A stretch of DNA of 64,000 nucleotides from Lineus longissimus. Lineage: Eukaryota; Nemertea; Pilidiophora; Heteronemertea; Lineidae. Both the position numbers and the translations under genes were made by a program. The notes under the pieces are model-generated. The model saw only the letters and a program-made list of their open reading frames with translations. It was not told the DNA's origin and did not search any database. Shown piece by piece: positions 33,001-45,592 of the stretch; positions within the stretch are counted from its first letter, which is position 1, and each line of letters opens with the position of its first letter. Location: NCBI RefSeq assembly GCF_910592395.1, contig NC_088313.1:3536501-3600500 (forward strand). Direction: 5' to 3'.

Positions 33001-36000
33001 TTGTCAATCCCAAGGGTGTCCTTCATAGAGAGGTTCTGCTGCAGACTTTATGGCTCAATTGAGAAATTCATCATCCCGTGCCGAGTAAGATTGTAGAATC
33101 CTAGACCGCAGTTTCAGCTGATTCTGCGTTTGGGAATCAGAATTTATTTTCTTACAGTCAATTTGTAAGCTTACTCCTTCCAAATTCACTTTTCCTCCAT
33201 ACCAGTTAGATATTTTTGTTTGAATACAGTAAGATTGATATCATGTAGATCAGATACCTTTACCATTTTTGTAATCCACCTGAAAAAAAGGCCAAACAGT
33301 TTTATCAGTGGAATATTTGGCGGTTTATAATATAGTAATTGCTTTATTTCTTGCACTCATTCGTTTATTTTGTTTCTTTTGCACTATTTTCTTCACAGCA
33401 GTCGAAGGCGATGACAGTGATGACGACAGTGTCGAGGGTAAAATGCACAAATGTTTTGTTGTTTTGAGGGATTATCATAAAACTATCAAAAATTTTCGAG
33501 TGCCAAGACGGAGAACAATCAGCCATTTATCCTTTTCGCTTGGCATGACAGACCGATCTTCTTATGAATCTTAAAAGCCAGGTCTGTTCTTTCAAATTTG
33601 AAAATCAAAAATTTGAGTAAGAGAATTTTTGGTCTTGCGTACTGAATATACTGAATATACTGAATACTGAACGTACTGAATATTTCAAAAATGTTGTTAT
33701 GCAGGCTGATTCAATACAAATGCTATGCATGCCAAATCTTGTTGCGTTTGCGTGAATAATAACCATGCTACTGCTATGTTTATTTCTGATTATCAGTATA
33801 TCAGGATCAGAATGGATGTGAACAATGTCCATGAACAAAGTTAACCACACCTCTAATTTCAAAAGAAATTTGTGTAAAGTTTCATTTCTAAATTTCTTTG
33901 AAATAAACATGAACACCATTCCCAACTTATCTTTGTCTTTTACTCGAAAGTGGTGATAGTTTTGATAACCCTCTCCGGTGATATGTAGTTGTAGAATAAC
34001 CTCTTAACCCTTTCTCCTATGTAAACAGCTGAAATAGTGACTCATCTACGAGATCTTTTCTCTCTGCCAATCTGTTGATTTTGTAGTGAATGTGGAATGG
34101 ATAGTGCGTGTATACAAAAATACACCCCCTTGTATTTCAACCTGTACAGTGTTCAATGTGTGCATTCAAAAATACTCCCTCATATTTCCAATAATGTTGA
34201 GGGCTACAGTAGGTAGTTTGTAACGCCATCTTTTGTGCTGTAACTAACAAGATATAGTGCTCATACATGTATAGTGCTCTATTAGATAGTGCTTACTGAT
34301 ATCTGATCACTTTCTTTCGCATTCTTGGTCCTGCTACTTTTTAATCAGTGATGGAATACCAGACTAGACTGAATGATAAGTAAAAACTTGGTAGTCATGG
34401 TTGTAGAGGAGTTTTCACATACATGTAAAGGGCTCTGTTGAACAGACATGAGAAGGACATCTGCTGATTGTTTGCAAAGATTGATTTAGGAATCTAAATG
34501 CACTTTAAGAAAAATAGTGTCGTTAACAGTTGTACAATACGCCATTACCAGAAGATGTGCCTTTACTTTCTAATATAAACAGTCTTGGCTCTTGTGTGTT
34601 GCTGGGTCATAGTTTCTGACACATACCAGTTGTGAAACAAGACAGATATACATGAACATGTACATTTTAAATCTGAGTGGAACCATGGGGGGAAGTTTTG
34701 ATCAGTGAGAGATCAGATGATGTACTTGATTTTTTAGGGATTACTGGTGCTGCCCATGTGAAGACCACACCGTCCATTACGTACGAGGAAGGACTTGCAT
34801 GCATCAAAGATTCTAATTTGATCCGATACAAGGTAGGTGTATTCTTTTCTGTTGCCTTCATGTATGCTGCTGACTGTTTCAACCATGAAATTATGTGACG
34901 GTCACATCGGGTAGTAAGTAGCTTTTGTACTTCATTCTTCAAAATGATATTCCTCTTTTCAATTCTCTTCCAGTCTCAAATCCGTCCAACAGTCCAGCGT
35001 GGTGCTTGGGGTTCATTCAAACATGCCATCTTCGGACCCCCTAAATTGCACAAGAACTTGGTCTCGGAAAAAGAGATTGTTTTTCTCATCGCTGCCTGTC
35101 CTTTCGACAACCGAGAAGACCCTCACTTTCAAATTCTGCAGACGATTTATAAGAAGTTGACGGGATCTAAGTTTGATTGTCAACGTTATGGTGATCATTG
35201 GGAATTGATAGGATTTCAAGGTGAGACATGGTGCATATTAGGCATTCCCCCAGTTATATAATCGTTGTCTCAAGATGCCCTTTATATTGTATTAACCCAC
35301 TGTGGGTGAGCCAGTCATGATGTCAAACCTTGATACTGCACTGGCCCTGGGGAAATCTTATATCGTATCCCCACTTGTCATTACGGTAATATGGAACTAC
35401 CCAACTCCCAGCTGCTTTTCTGCCAAGAAAGAAGAAACCTACTGACATTAAGTCTTTACAGTGTAGTTTAAAGAAACCTACATCAAGATGAATTTAGTGT
35501 AAAGACCGGCCTTTTCCACATACCAAACACCAGGTGGAAGGCACTTAGAGTTTCTGTATACACTAATGCCTCAATGCATTACAGCCCTCTTCACCTCGAT
35601 AATTCTCCGAAAAGTCGGCCTTGAAGGAATCGACACCACAGTGGCAGGTCTCCGTACTTAAATCTAGACCGGCAGATGTAATATCCTCTTTATCTTCCAG
35701 GAAACGACCCGTCAACTGACTTACGAGCCACTGGCCTGCTTGGTCTGCTAACCGTCCTGTATTTAGTGATGGATGAGAAAACGGCGTCTCTAGCCAGAGA
35801 CATCTACAAACTGTCCCTCCACGAGACACAGAACTTCCCATTCTGCGTGATGAGCATTAACATGACTAGGATAGCGTTACAGGGTTTGAGGGAGGAGTCG
35901 TTAAATAAGTAAGTTGGTCATGATGGAAAACAGATATCAATTATAAGAAATAAAGAATTTTCTAACAGGGAAAATTCTTCTGTACATGCTTAATGGCTTT

Positions 36001-36914
36001 TGAACAAAATTTTTTTTGGGTAGGGGGGTTACAGCTGGGAGGATAGCATAATGGCATACAAACATTTCATCATCAAGAATAGCCTTATCGTTTTGAAAAT
36101 TCTCTGATACACCCATATCTTTTCAGAGAGTGCAATAGACGGCAGTCCGTGATGGATGTGTTCAACGATATCTACACCGGCACATATTTATACATGTACC
36201 AGCTCTGGAAATCTCAACATAAAACTATCAAAGATTCTGGATACGTTATCAAAGGTGCGTCAAACAACTATATTTTATGCAAGGCCTCGACAAGATTTCT
36301 CAATCAATCTTGCACAAAACATGATGCTGGTACCCTCTTTCCCACAGTAGTTCTTCTTCTCGTGTCTGTTCCCTTGAACATGTTGAACAGTCGTGCCTTT
36401 GTGACTATAAAGTACAGATTAAATTTCAGGTACACATGAATCCTCTTTTCCACTTGCTTCAGTACTTCAATGAATGAAAATGTGCCAAAGACCGAGTCAC
36501 AAGGCCAATAGAACCAATTGGTGCCTTAGTGCTTTTGTGAAACAACTCATCCAACTTGGAGGAGGAATACTCCCTAGAGAATGAGGCCTCCAAGTGTGGA
36601 GCGATTGGTGAAGAAGAAAAAGTGGTCCCAAAGTGGTATTTTGTGGGGACAAAGTCGCACCCAGAATGATGGGATAAAAACCTTTTAGGGGGTTGTTTTA
36701 ATGTTCTATCAATTGTTTCATCAAATGAATTCTATGTTTCTCTTCAGATGTTGAGACGTTTGTGAAAAAGAACCCAAAAGGTGTCTTAAAGAATCTCGAC
36801 ACCTATCTCGCTGATCGTAGCTCGGGAAGAGCCATGCTCGAGGACGGAAACATTTTGAACTTTGCCGGTGTCTGTGATATGGGAGCTAATGAGGAGGACG
36901 GGGACTTAGTGTAA
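30032..36914 (+). CDS. ELMOD3: ELMOD3, ELMO domain GTPase-activating protein, with long N-terminal extension
   Basis: ELMOD proteins are GAPs for ARL2/ARF-type GTPases; human ELMOD3 is linked to hearing. Exons are 30032-30790, 31568-32056, 32453-32528, 32730-32807, 33399-33437, 34738-34832, 34974-35220, 35701-35908, 36127-36254 and 36748-36914. All phases agree and give 761 residues, against 381 in human. Residues 1 to about 440 are acidic and of low complexity, with LDF repeated (NLDFTTG, SLDFGG, HLDFGE) and no match I know. The family motif [11 protein letters not shown] is near residue 455. The ELMO domain runs from about 525 to 705: [30 protein letters not shown], then [11 protein letters not shown] with the GAP arginine, [11 protein letters not shown], and KDSGYVIK. 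Exons 2 and 5 begin at tandem CAGCAG acceptors. The start at 30032 is the first ATG after an apparent 5' UTR acceptor. A poly(A) signal is at 38645. Confidence 0.9.
30802..31166. mobile_element. MITE with 40-bp terminal inverted repeats in ELMOD3 intron 1
   Basis: The first and last 40 or so bases are near-perfect reverse complements: ATGCAAGTATCAATTCGTGT...CCCCCC on the left, and GGGGGGG...ACGAATTGATACTTGCAT on the right. The element begins only about 11 bases after the exon 1 donor. It contains no open frame of note. Confidence 0.85.
31333..31498. repeat. foldback element in ELMOD3 intron 1
   Basis: The ends GGGCCGAATTTACAAAGGGT and ACCCTTCGTAAATTCGGCCC are inverted repeats of about 25 bases, with one or two mismatches. 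The loop of about 115 bases contains smaller complementary words (CAGGGCCTTGC and TTAGGCCCTGA). It is MITE-like. Confidence 0.75.
32863..33050. mobile_element. degraded copy of the CAGTGGAACCTC DNA transposon family
   Basis: This contains the family words TTAGCGGACACC, AAGGACACC, GGTCCCAAATTTG and GGTGTCCTTCATAGAGAGGTTCTGCTGCAG. It resembles the better-preserved element at 44399-44578 but lacks exact ends. It lies in ELMOD3 intron 4. Confidence 0.6.
33641..33685. repeat. TACTGAATA microsatellite-like tandem repeat
   Basis: Four to five imperfect copies of TACTGAATA lie in tandem in ELMOD3 intron 5. No further structure is seen. Confidence 0.6.
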
Positions 36915-38427
36915 AGGTTATTTTTGTGAAGGAGTGGATGTCCTTATGAAAGCTGTTTCAGAAAAGTTATTGTGATATACATGTATATTTTGATGTTGTA
37001 CTTATAGTCAAGTTTCATTTGACAGACAGAATCCACTGAACTCAGAAGATATAAGGAATGATTCTACAGAGTTTGCCGTCGCTGCTAAGCTTTAGATTCA
37101 AAAATAGCAAACTTGGCTGGAAACTGCTGCAGTTTTTAACAAAATCACTGTAGTGGGATCAGTCCTATCGTGCCGAGTGCTGGGTCAAAGCTGAGATGGT
37201 TGTCAATTTCTGGTAGCAATAAGTCGTAACTTGTTGATTTTTCATACCGGTAGACATGCTTGTGTGCTGTTCGATTCTTTGAAGAAACAGCTGCTGCTTG
37301 TCATCATGATTTTTAAAAACTGTACGTTTTAGTGCATGTCTTATCCATCCAATCGAGTTAATGTCTTATACCAGGTTAGTTGAATTACATTATGTGTACC
37401 AAGTACGTTTCACTTGAAATATGTTGTCCTCGTCAAATGCCCAACTCATCCAACAGCATCCAAAACAGAAGACTCTAGCTTTAGTCGACCACCAGGGTCA
37501 CTTTGGCTTTAAATTCAGCTTGTTTAGAAGTGTTAGTTCGTCTTGTTGATACTATAAAATAGTTCAGTGTATAAGATGTACATGCAGCATGTTTACATGT
37601 CACTGTGTACAGTTCATCCCTGCGCAGTAGTCTTTCTTCTGAAGTATATCTTTACTTGGTCAAATCTTAAAAGCTTGACAAGTGTTGTGTGTCATTTCAA
37701 CTCCATATCTGTCTCTGACCCCAAGTGCCTACTTTTGCCAGAGCTGGTCATGTATGCAAGTATCCAGTTTATGCGAGGCTGATATACGAGATAGGTTTGC
37801 CGTTATGTAAATTGTTTTTCGGATAGATCAGGCCAAAGGTACTTGGCTGACCTCATGTAACTAAAACGGCAATAGTGTGATCACAAATAGTAATGTTACA
37901 GAGCCCTGGGCAGGCGTTGTCATAGTTGACTGACTTTAGTTGACACCGAGAAAGAGCATTTGTTATGCCTACCCTAAGGATAATCTAGTGTCGTGCAACA
38001 CCACTATCTTTTGGTAAATGTGATTTTGTCTCATTTCCGAATTCAACTGAGTACCTTTGGCTTGAAAAAATATGAAAAACATTTTAACTGGATTGGTATC
38101 AAGCTGCTGAGCAGTGTTCAATTGTCAATGTTAATATCCGTCTAGCACCAGAAGATATTCATCAGGAAAATTTACTATCATTGTTGTCATTTGTCAAGAA
38201 ATCAAGATTTCTTCTGTTGATTGATATATAAGCCTTTAGTTGTCTTTATCATATTACTGTCACGTGTGGCATCCTTTTTTCATGCCAAATTAGAACTAGA
38301 CGTCTAGAAAAATCTAGGCTAATTCTGCAATCAGAGCCCGAGCCTTGTACTTATTATCACCGTCCAAATATATCAGATCCTGTCCAAATAGTACAGATAT
38401 TAAAGTGTCCATTTCTCTGTTTTGATA

Positions 38428-38580
38428 TACAGTGGAACCTCTCTTGGAAGACACCACTGTTGGCAGGACATCCCTCTCTATTAGGGAAAGATGATTTTGT
38501 ACCCCAAAGAAGATTTTGTGGTTCTAAAGGATTTTGGTCATATGTGCTGTTTACAGCTGACAGGCCAGTTGCATTCAACT
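38428..38580. mobile_element. one end of a TACAGTGGAACCTCTC transposon
   Basis: This starts with TACAGTGGAACCTCTCTTG, the same terminus as 44399-44578, but no matching right end was found nearby. It is most likely a truncated Tc1/mariner-type non-autonomous copy. Confidence 0.55.
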
Positions 38581-38644
38581 GGTGATAATGATAAGCATCT
38601 TTAATGTATTATTGCAACTATTTTGTAAGCACTCATTAAAGTGT

Positions 38645-38650
38645 AATAAA
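38645..38650 (+). other. polyadenylation signal AATAAA, probable ELMOD3 3' end
   Basis: This is the first canonical AATAAA found downstream of the ELMOD3 stop codon, implying a 3' UTR of about 1.7 kb. A second AATAAA lies at 39017-39022. Confidence 0.4.
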
Positions 38651-41600
38651 CATTGTTTTATATTGTGAACATTGTTTTTGTTCTCATGTTTTTGTTCTCA
38701 TGTTTTTGAGCCAGACATTTGCACTACATCACTGGCAGATTGAGGCAATCTCAAAGATGGTTGCGACATTGTCCTCGGATCAGAATGGACCTCCTGTCTT
38801 CCTGTGTTAAATACCTTTTCCGTTTTTAAATGACACAGGGCACACCAAATGACCTTCTCCTGTCTGACTACACTAAAGATCGCAAGAGCATCCCTTTGTT
38901 GAGACGCATCCTTAAACTCCGATGCATTCCATTTCGTCATCCTGATCGTCCTTCCTGTTTAGGGGGTGACAAGGCGAGGCCGGTCCACTGCGTCCGGAGT
39001 GTATGTTTCCTGTGTGAATAAATGAACGCTCTATCAGCTGAAGCCGTACAGAATCCTCCCCGACATATTGTAAACCGGGGTACAATATATTTCTTCTGAA
39101 GAGCTTAAAAAAATTATCCTAACCCGAAAAGCAGTGACCAAACCTATTGTCAGCTTGCATGACTCACCTGAGGGCATGCACAATAGGTTTTTTAATACAA
39201 TAGCTATTCATGTGTAATAAACATCATGAATGCATGAAGAGGTTGATAAGCTCAAACCATTGTGGTGGAGTAGTTAAGAGTCTATTGTGTTTGATCTCAA
39301 TTTAGCATTGTGTTGCAAGGACACTTATCAGTGGTTCTTTGTGACATCTTGTGAAGAAGTTGACCATGTCTTGAGGGGATAGTGCTACTTTCCTCTCTCC
39401 TGGTCCTTTTCTGGTCTTGGGCTTTCGGAGTTGTGCAGCAAAAAATAATGGACTGTGATCATTGTAGAAACTATAATGCACAATGTATGAAGTCATCAAA
39501 CATTTGCACCTGTCACCTGTGTGGAGATGGCGACTCCCTCTGATTGCGTAGGTTTTCTCCCGGTATGCGGGTTTCCTCCTACACAATATTCCAATTCGTC
39601 ATGCGTCTTCCTTGGAATGTACAACAAAGTTTTTTGAAAGAGAAACAGTTCTTTTCTTATTGACTCACCTCTAGTCTTACATGCAACTGTTCACGTGCAG
39701 TTCTTTTGTCTGGAGTTTTTGGCCTCGTGGAGACAAAGTCACAACCAGATCTCATTGCTGGGAAAAGACCATGTCTTCCATGGTATACTTGAAAGGCAAT
39801 GATGAAAAACCCTACTAATTTGTTAATAGGCCAGTCAGCCCTTATAGTCTTATCAATACAGCCTAGATTTCATTCTGGCCCACAGACAAGCTGGATTTAT
39901 ATAAATATCTCACTGTGACAACTGCCATTCTGATGCCTTCCAATCTTCAACAATGTAGGGTGATAATTTGATGTCTTTGTTTTTGACTGCAGGGCAAGGA
40001 CAAGAGGTCTCCTTGTTTGATTGACAGCTCAGCGCAAAAGCAGCACATCCGGGCCCTGTTTAGCGGGGTGCAGGGGTGGGGGGGGGGGGGGGTTGGAAGA
40101 GGAAGTAGTGTGCTGCTCCCCCTTGGATGAAAAACTTGGACGTATTGTAAACTCCACAGTTTCTCCTCGTTTTTTCTGCCAAATTGCCTGAGCATCTGTA
40201 GTATCATGAAAATAAACACCGAGAAGAGCGTAACTTTTTTCGTTTTATTTCCTCACTGGGCACACAAGAAAAATGGAGTCATTTGGGGTGTATCACACTT
40301 CATCAACAGGTGATAAAGTTTGCCACCACCACAGACACAACCGGATTCCAGAACATCAAGAGTTTCCTTTAAACAATGCAATGGTTTTCTTTCATCATTG
40401 TTCATTGATGATTTTAATGAGGAGGCTGCCTGTATCAACATTACCATAATATATCCAGCACAATTTGATAATAAATATCCCAGTGTGTCTGTCTTCACCT
40501 GTCCTTTGGACAACATTGGAATCATTCCCCAAAATTCACAACCCTGTACGTGTGACTTAAGGCGAATGATTTGATTAATAACTTGCATTGCACAGCCCTC
40601 ACAGACGAGCATTGGATGAAGAATAATGTACACTGCTGTTCATGATAAACATTGAACCTACTACATGTACATTTGTATAGTTGCAGCATTTTAAAAGTGA
40701 CAGTTTGAAGTATAAAGGCCTGACTCTACTACAGCAACAATTTCAGTCGGGGTTTTGCTGCATTCACAGGCCTTTGTGGTCAGCTGTGATATCCTATTAA
40801 CAACTTGCATTGAAATATATCAAATGCCTGTGAAAGCTGTGCTGAAAGCCTCTGACAGCGTGTTCGCTGATTTTACCACTGAAATGGAACACACGGTCTT
40901 TGAGGTAGAGTCCAAAATGTCGAAAACATAGCTAATTTATCCCTACATTTTGCAATTCTAACAACATTTACTGAGATGGAGTACCCGGTAAAATACTCAA
41001 ATATATTAAAAGCATTATCCATTCATTCGTAAAGTAAATTTCCAATTGTGTGAATACGCTGTGAATTAAAATTTCAACAATACTGCTGTGTTGCATGATA
41101 CATGTATATAACATACATGTACATGTATGCCAAGTTTCAGCGTATTTCAGTGTACATGATAAATGCACTCTGCCAATGTTTATTTCTATTAACATGTAGC
41201 TGTGGGATAGACAAAGACAATGTTTATGAACGGAGAATGCCTTTGATAAAGCTGTAGCAGTATTACTGTTGAACCATAATCCTATCCCATTGACGTGATG
41301 ACAACCTACATGTAACCTATTACATACAATTAATGCACTCTTAAAATTGTGACAAGTTAACAATTCCTGTAATGGGCTCAGCATTGAGGGAGGACTTGGG
41401 ACAATGATTGAAATCTAAGCAGTAAATGATAACCCATTACAACCTAATTTCCACCGAGTGATTCTGCTTCAGAAGTCTTTGTCTCCCCAAACTCCTTTGG
41501 GGACTTTGGATCAACACTTTGGTCACCATACATCGGACTACCAGATTTTCAGATTTCCAGATTTTGGATTCTGTTACTTATGCACGCTGATAAGTAACCA

Positions 41601-42250
41601 AGGTTACCAAGCTAAGGCCAAGGCAACCAAATTCATGGACTTGAAAATCTGGACATTTTTTACTAACTTCTGCCAGCCGGGATACTGATTCAAAGTCCTT
41701 GAAGGAGTGATTGCCTACTCTCTCATAAAGAGAATTGCAGATGTACTGTCATGTACAGGCTCCAATGCACTCTGCCACAAATACAGGGTTCAGAACATCA
41801 AATCCAGTCTAATACCAATGACTACATTTGTAAGAACAGAATGATCAGCTGTGTAACAAAGACATTGCTATTCTCTCTCTGACTATAAAAGTACACTGAA
41901 GAACATTAATTTTAAAAGGACTTAAACTTTAGGCAGGAGTGGGGTCGGCCACATGAAGCTTACACAAATCACTTGCACAGAATATTGGTCAGTACTATTC
42001 ATGATGTGAACCTGGAATATTTTTGTTATTCAGTCAAACCAGACCATGAATTCCTGTGTGATTAAGTCACCTGAACACACTGCTCCTGCCTATTGCCCCC
42101 TTTAGAGGATTAGCCTAATCACAATAAGCTGCAGCTACTGAATATTTCCATCTAAAATCTGCTCATCAAATATACAGTTCATTGTCGATGTTGAACTTTT
42201 ACCAGTCGGTTAAACACTTTTAAAACATGTTTAAGAAGAAATCTTTAAAA

Positions 42251-42620
42251 ATAGCATTCCGCGATGATGAGGTCACTGCAGCTGCTGCCCTCTATTTCCC
42301 CATCGCTGAATTACAGGCAATGTCGGACAAACATGCGGTTTCGTAATGGATTCAGGCTTTCTAACTAGGGCAGTTAGATTCAATCTGGCACATGTCCGAG
42401 TGTTGGAAATACTACATAATTGTTCTGAATATTTCTCTCTCTGACTCTATGGTATCATTCATGCTAAAAACAATGCAGGGTCAAAGATAATTGACTTTGA
42501 AATAAGCTCAAATGCGTAATAATAAGTGTCGAAGTCCGACTGTCGCGTGACTAAAACGTCATCAATATCTTATGCAAATGACCTTGTGAGCTATAAATAG
42601 TAACTTCGCGGAATGCTATT
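42251..42620. repeat. inverted-repeat element, 15-bp arms
   Basis: ATAGCATTCCGCGA at 42251-42264 is matched by TCGCGGAATGCTATT at 42606-42620. The size and AT-rich interior are MITE-like. No family relative was seen elsewhere in the window. Confidence 0.5.
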
Positions 42621-43375
42621 ATGAAACACTGTCATATTATGCTGCATGGCTACAATATGAAATCACTGATATATAATTCTAAAATAAACCCTACCAACAA
42701 AATACCCCCTCTGCCAAACTCCACAATCAAAGCACTTAAAGCCATTTCGTCTTGCATAGCTCACAAACAATTGAAAACGTTGTCTCAAAATTTGCTTATT
42801 TCTCAAAAAAGGGATCCACTGCTCCCTGCATGCATGCTGCTTCACAAGCCCAGCTTAATGTTCTTGGTCATAGAAAGTCAAAAGTTCCATCGATGAATTA
42901 GACAATGATTGATTTTGATATGACTTCAAAACACTGACAAAAAGTAATTATCATTGATAAGAATAAATCTAAGTCAGTGACAATAGTATCAGAGAGATGG
43001 TTGAACCACCAGCCCTGTAATAACAATGAGGACCCCCACTGTATTGAATTTAAAGGTAAACATGTATGATAGGCATAAAAGTGTCAAATATTTGAAGCTT
43101 TATACAGCAATTAACATGATGATTTTGAGATATCGAACTTTCAAAGCGTCATAAAATCCAACATAAGCGTCTTTATCTTGCATCCTATTTTGTCCTTATT
43201 GAAATAACACCCTAATTTCCAAAGTCACAAATTCAAAGACATAATTTGTACACATATACAATTACACATGTCATAGTGCTAAACATTCACTAAACTCACA
43301 AGATGAATATGATTTGTTTAAATTCAGCTGCTATCTGAAGGGGTCCAGTGGGGGAGCAAAAGCGTCAGTCCAGCA

Positions 43376-43718
43376 TTAAAGGGAACTGAAACTGCCAAGC
43401 CAGTTCGTATGACCTCGTTTTCATTTCCCGTGTATCGGGTGATCACAACGAGGCATGAATGAAACATGGCGCCTAGCTGTCAATCATTGAGTGACGTCAC
43501 TACTATGGAATTTACTACGAAAACTCATGAATGAAAGATCGCATGACTCACGTGATTCTCACATGATTCTCAATAATAACAAATTGAACTGCGCATGCTC
43601 GGGCACTGGGGGCGGAGCTACAAATCTGAACTCGAATAGGAAGTTGGAAGTTTGACTTTCTCGGGCGGTGAAAGTCGAAAAGTTGAATAAATCGCTCGGC
43701 GGTTCCAGTTCCCTTTAA
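43376..43718. mobile_element. TTAA-flanked MITE, second family
   Basis: This starts TTAAAGGGAACTGAAAC and ends GTTCCAGTTCCCTTTAA, so the TTAA flanks and AGGGAACTG termini are inverted repeats. The interior is GC-richer than its surroundings and contains a TGACGTCA at 43492-43499. It shares the TTAAAGGG end, but not the interior, with the 7.5/11.5/58.5 kb family. Confidence 0.8.
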
Positions 43719-44398
43719 ATCTACATGATCTAAAGATCAGTGGTTTGAATCCAAATCAAGACATAATTTTTCTCGGGGCAAGAATGTCAATTCTGGAGGA
43801 GAGCATTATTTAAGTCTTGTTTGCTTTTTCCATTGACAGGCCATGAAATATTAGGAACTGACATTATAATAGTCTAGAGAGACTTGGAAGTTGGTGCAAT
43901 TGCAGTGTCAGAGATGTTTATCAACTGGATCCCTCGCAATCGGCAGATGACTGGTACAAACATCACAATATCACAATTTGTCAATCTAGATCACAATACT
44001 CATTATTCATAATTATTTACACTCGATCAATTACCAATTACAATAAATTACATGCAAGAAATAACAAGGTTGATATGACATTGACAACTAATCTGATCGA
44101 ATCTTAGTCCTCAAGATTTTCAGGTATGAATTCTAAAACACTTGTTTTACAATGTGAAAATGCATCGGGCCTCTTTTCGGCCCCAATGGTTTTTGGTCAC
44201 AACAAACTGCTTGGGTTTGTATGAACTGATAATCTTCTTCAAATACCTTTAAAAGCAAATAACATAACATTTCAATGTTATAGTCTGAAGTGTTTTAGAA
44301 TATGAACTGATACCTCAAGGTCGCTTTTGGCTGTCTCACCAAACCCCTCTGGTGGAGGTGATATGCCAAAGCACCTTGGGTTTCGCCTGCAATTCACA

Positions 44399-44578
44399 TA
44401 CAGTAGAACCTCTCTGTTAAGTATACCCTCGGGACTGACAAATGCTGTCCTTAATAGAGAGGTGTCCTGATTAGAGGTCAAATTGAATGGAAACAAGCAA
44501 TTTGGGACCAAAACTAGTGTCCTTAATAGAGAGGTTGTCCTTAATAGAGAGGTGTCCGCTAAGGGAGGTTCCACTGTA
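44399..44578. mobile_element. Tc1/mariner-type MITE with CAGTAGAACCTCTC ends
   Basis: It begins TACAGTAGAACCTCTCTGTT and ends GGGAGGTTCCACTGTA, giving inverted termini flanked by TA. The internal phrase TCCTTAATAGAGAGGT is repeated three times. Elements with these ends are widespread in invertebrate genomes. Related pieces lie at 32863-33050 and 38428-38580. Confidence 0.8.
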
Positions 44579-45394
44579 GGCTACTTTAGCTCCACCTTCA
44601 TAAGGCTCAGTAAAACAATCAATAACTCCAGTGTGGTATCAAGTCCTTCAACCATGAGGCTATGTAGGCCCCTACCATTTCTGTAAGTCATCAATACCTA
44701 AAATGAAATGACCGACGTAAACATCTGAATAGAGACATTACATCACTCAGTATGGCAAGATCCACAGCTAATGAAGCTGGGAGATTCAGCATTTATGTAG
44801 AACCACTGACAGCTGCATGGATTTCATTCAGTAGTTTTGCCATTGGACATATAACAAGGGTATAAGAGTTGCGTTCCATGGAATCTTCAGAAACAGTGCA
44901 AACATAAGTGATGGTGCAGCACTTTTAATTACAAGTGAAACATGTAAGACAAGTATTCTCAGAAGCAGGCTCAGAATCTTTGCACGTTAAAGTGATTTCA
45001 GCATTATAAGCTGGGCATAAAAACCCAGAAAAAAGAAAACAATTGTATATTTGGCAGGCTTGAGGCAAAACACAACGAATTGAGTTAGACATGTTGGATT
45101 GAAAACAAAACATTGGAGACTATGTGGCATGGACACTAATTCTAACGCATGAAGATGAAAAAGAGACTGCATGGATAACACTGGTCAATCTTGACAAGTG
45201 TACAAAGCAGGGGACAATTACTTCAGCGAAATGACACAAATTCTATTTCTCTGTACATGTACTCTTATGAACAAACACTTACTTTTGACCACTGACTACT
45301 TCACAAAAGCAATCATCTTCTGCAACTGACAAACACAGTTTTCTTACAATGAGTGGATTTCAATGAGTTCATTTCTTATAAGTTTAAATTTGAC

Positions 45395-45592
45395 CATATG
45401 AGACCCCTTCTAGCAAAACCAGTCGCATGTCGCACATAAGATGAGCCTAGATGACACCAGGAGATAATAAAAGAAATTGATATCCTCAGATTTCACAAAA
45501 GGCAGACAACAGTGACATGAACCAACAGTCTGTCTCAACCTGCCAAGCTCAGAGCGACATGCGATTGGTTTTGCTGGAACGGGTCACATATG
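45395..45592. mobile_element. MITE with 39-bp terminal inverted repeats
   Basis: The ends CATATGAGACCC...AGCAAAACCAGTCGCATG and CATGCGATTGGTTTTGCT...GGGTCACATATG are inverted copies with about four differences over 39 bases. The element is 198 bp and non-coding. It lies in the probable INPP5F 3' UTR or just beyond it. Confidence 0.85.

Noticed and set aside
40253-41384. Minus-strand open frames of 126 and 138 codons between ELMOD3 and INPP5F
   Set aside because: No homology, low-complexity stretches from TACATGTA words, and no splice support. They probably lie in non-coding or UTR sequence.
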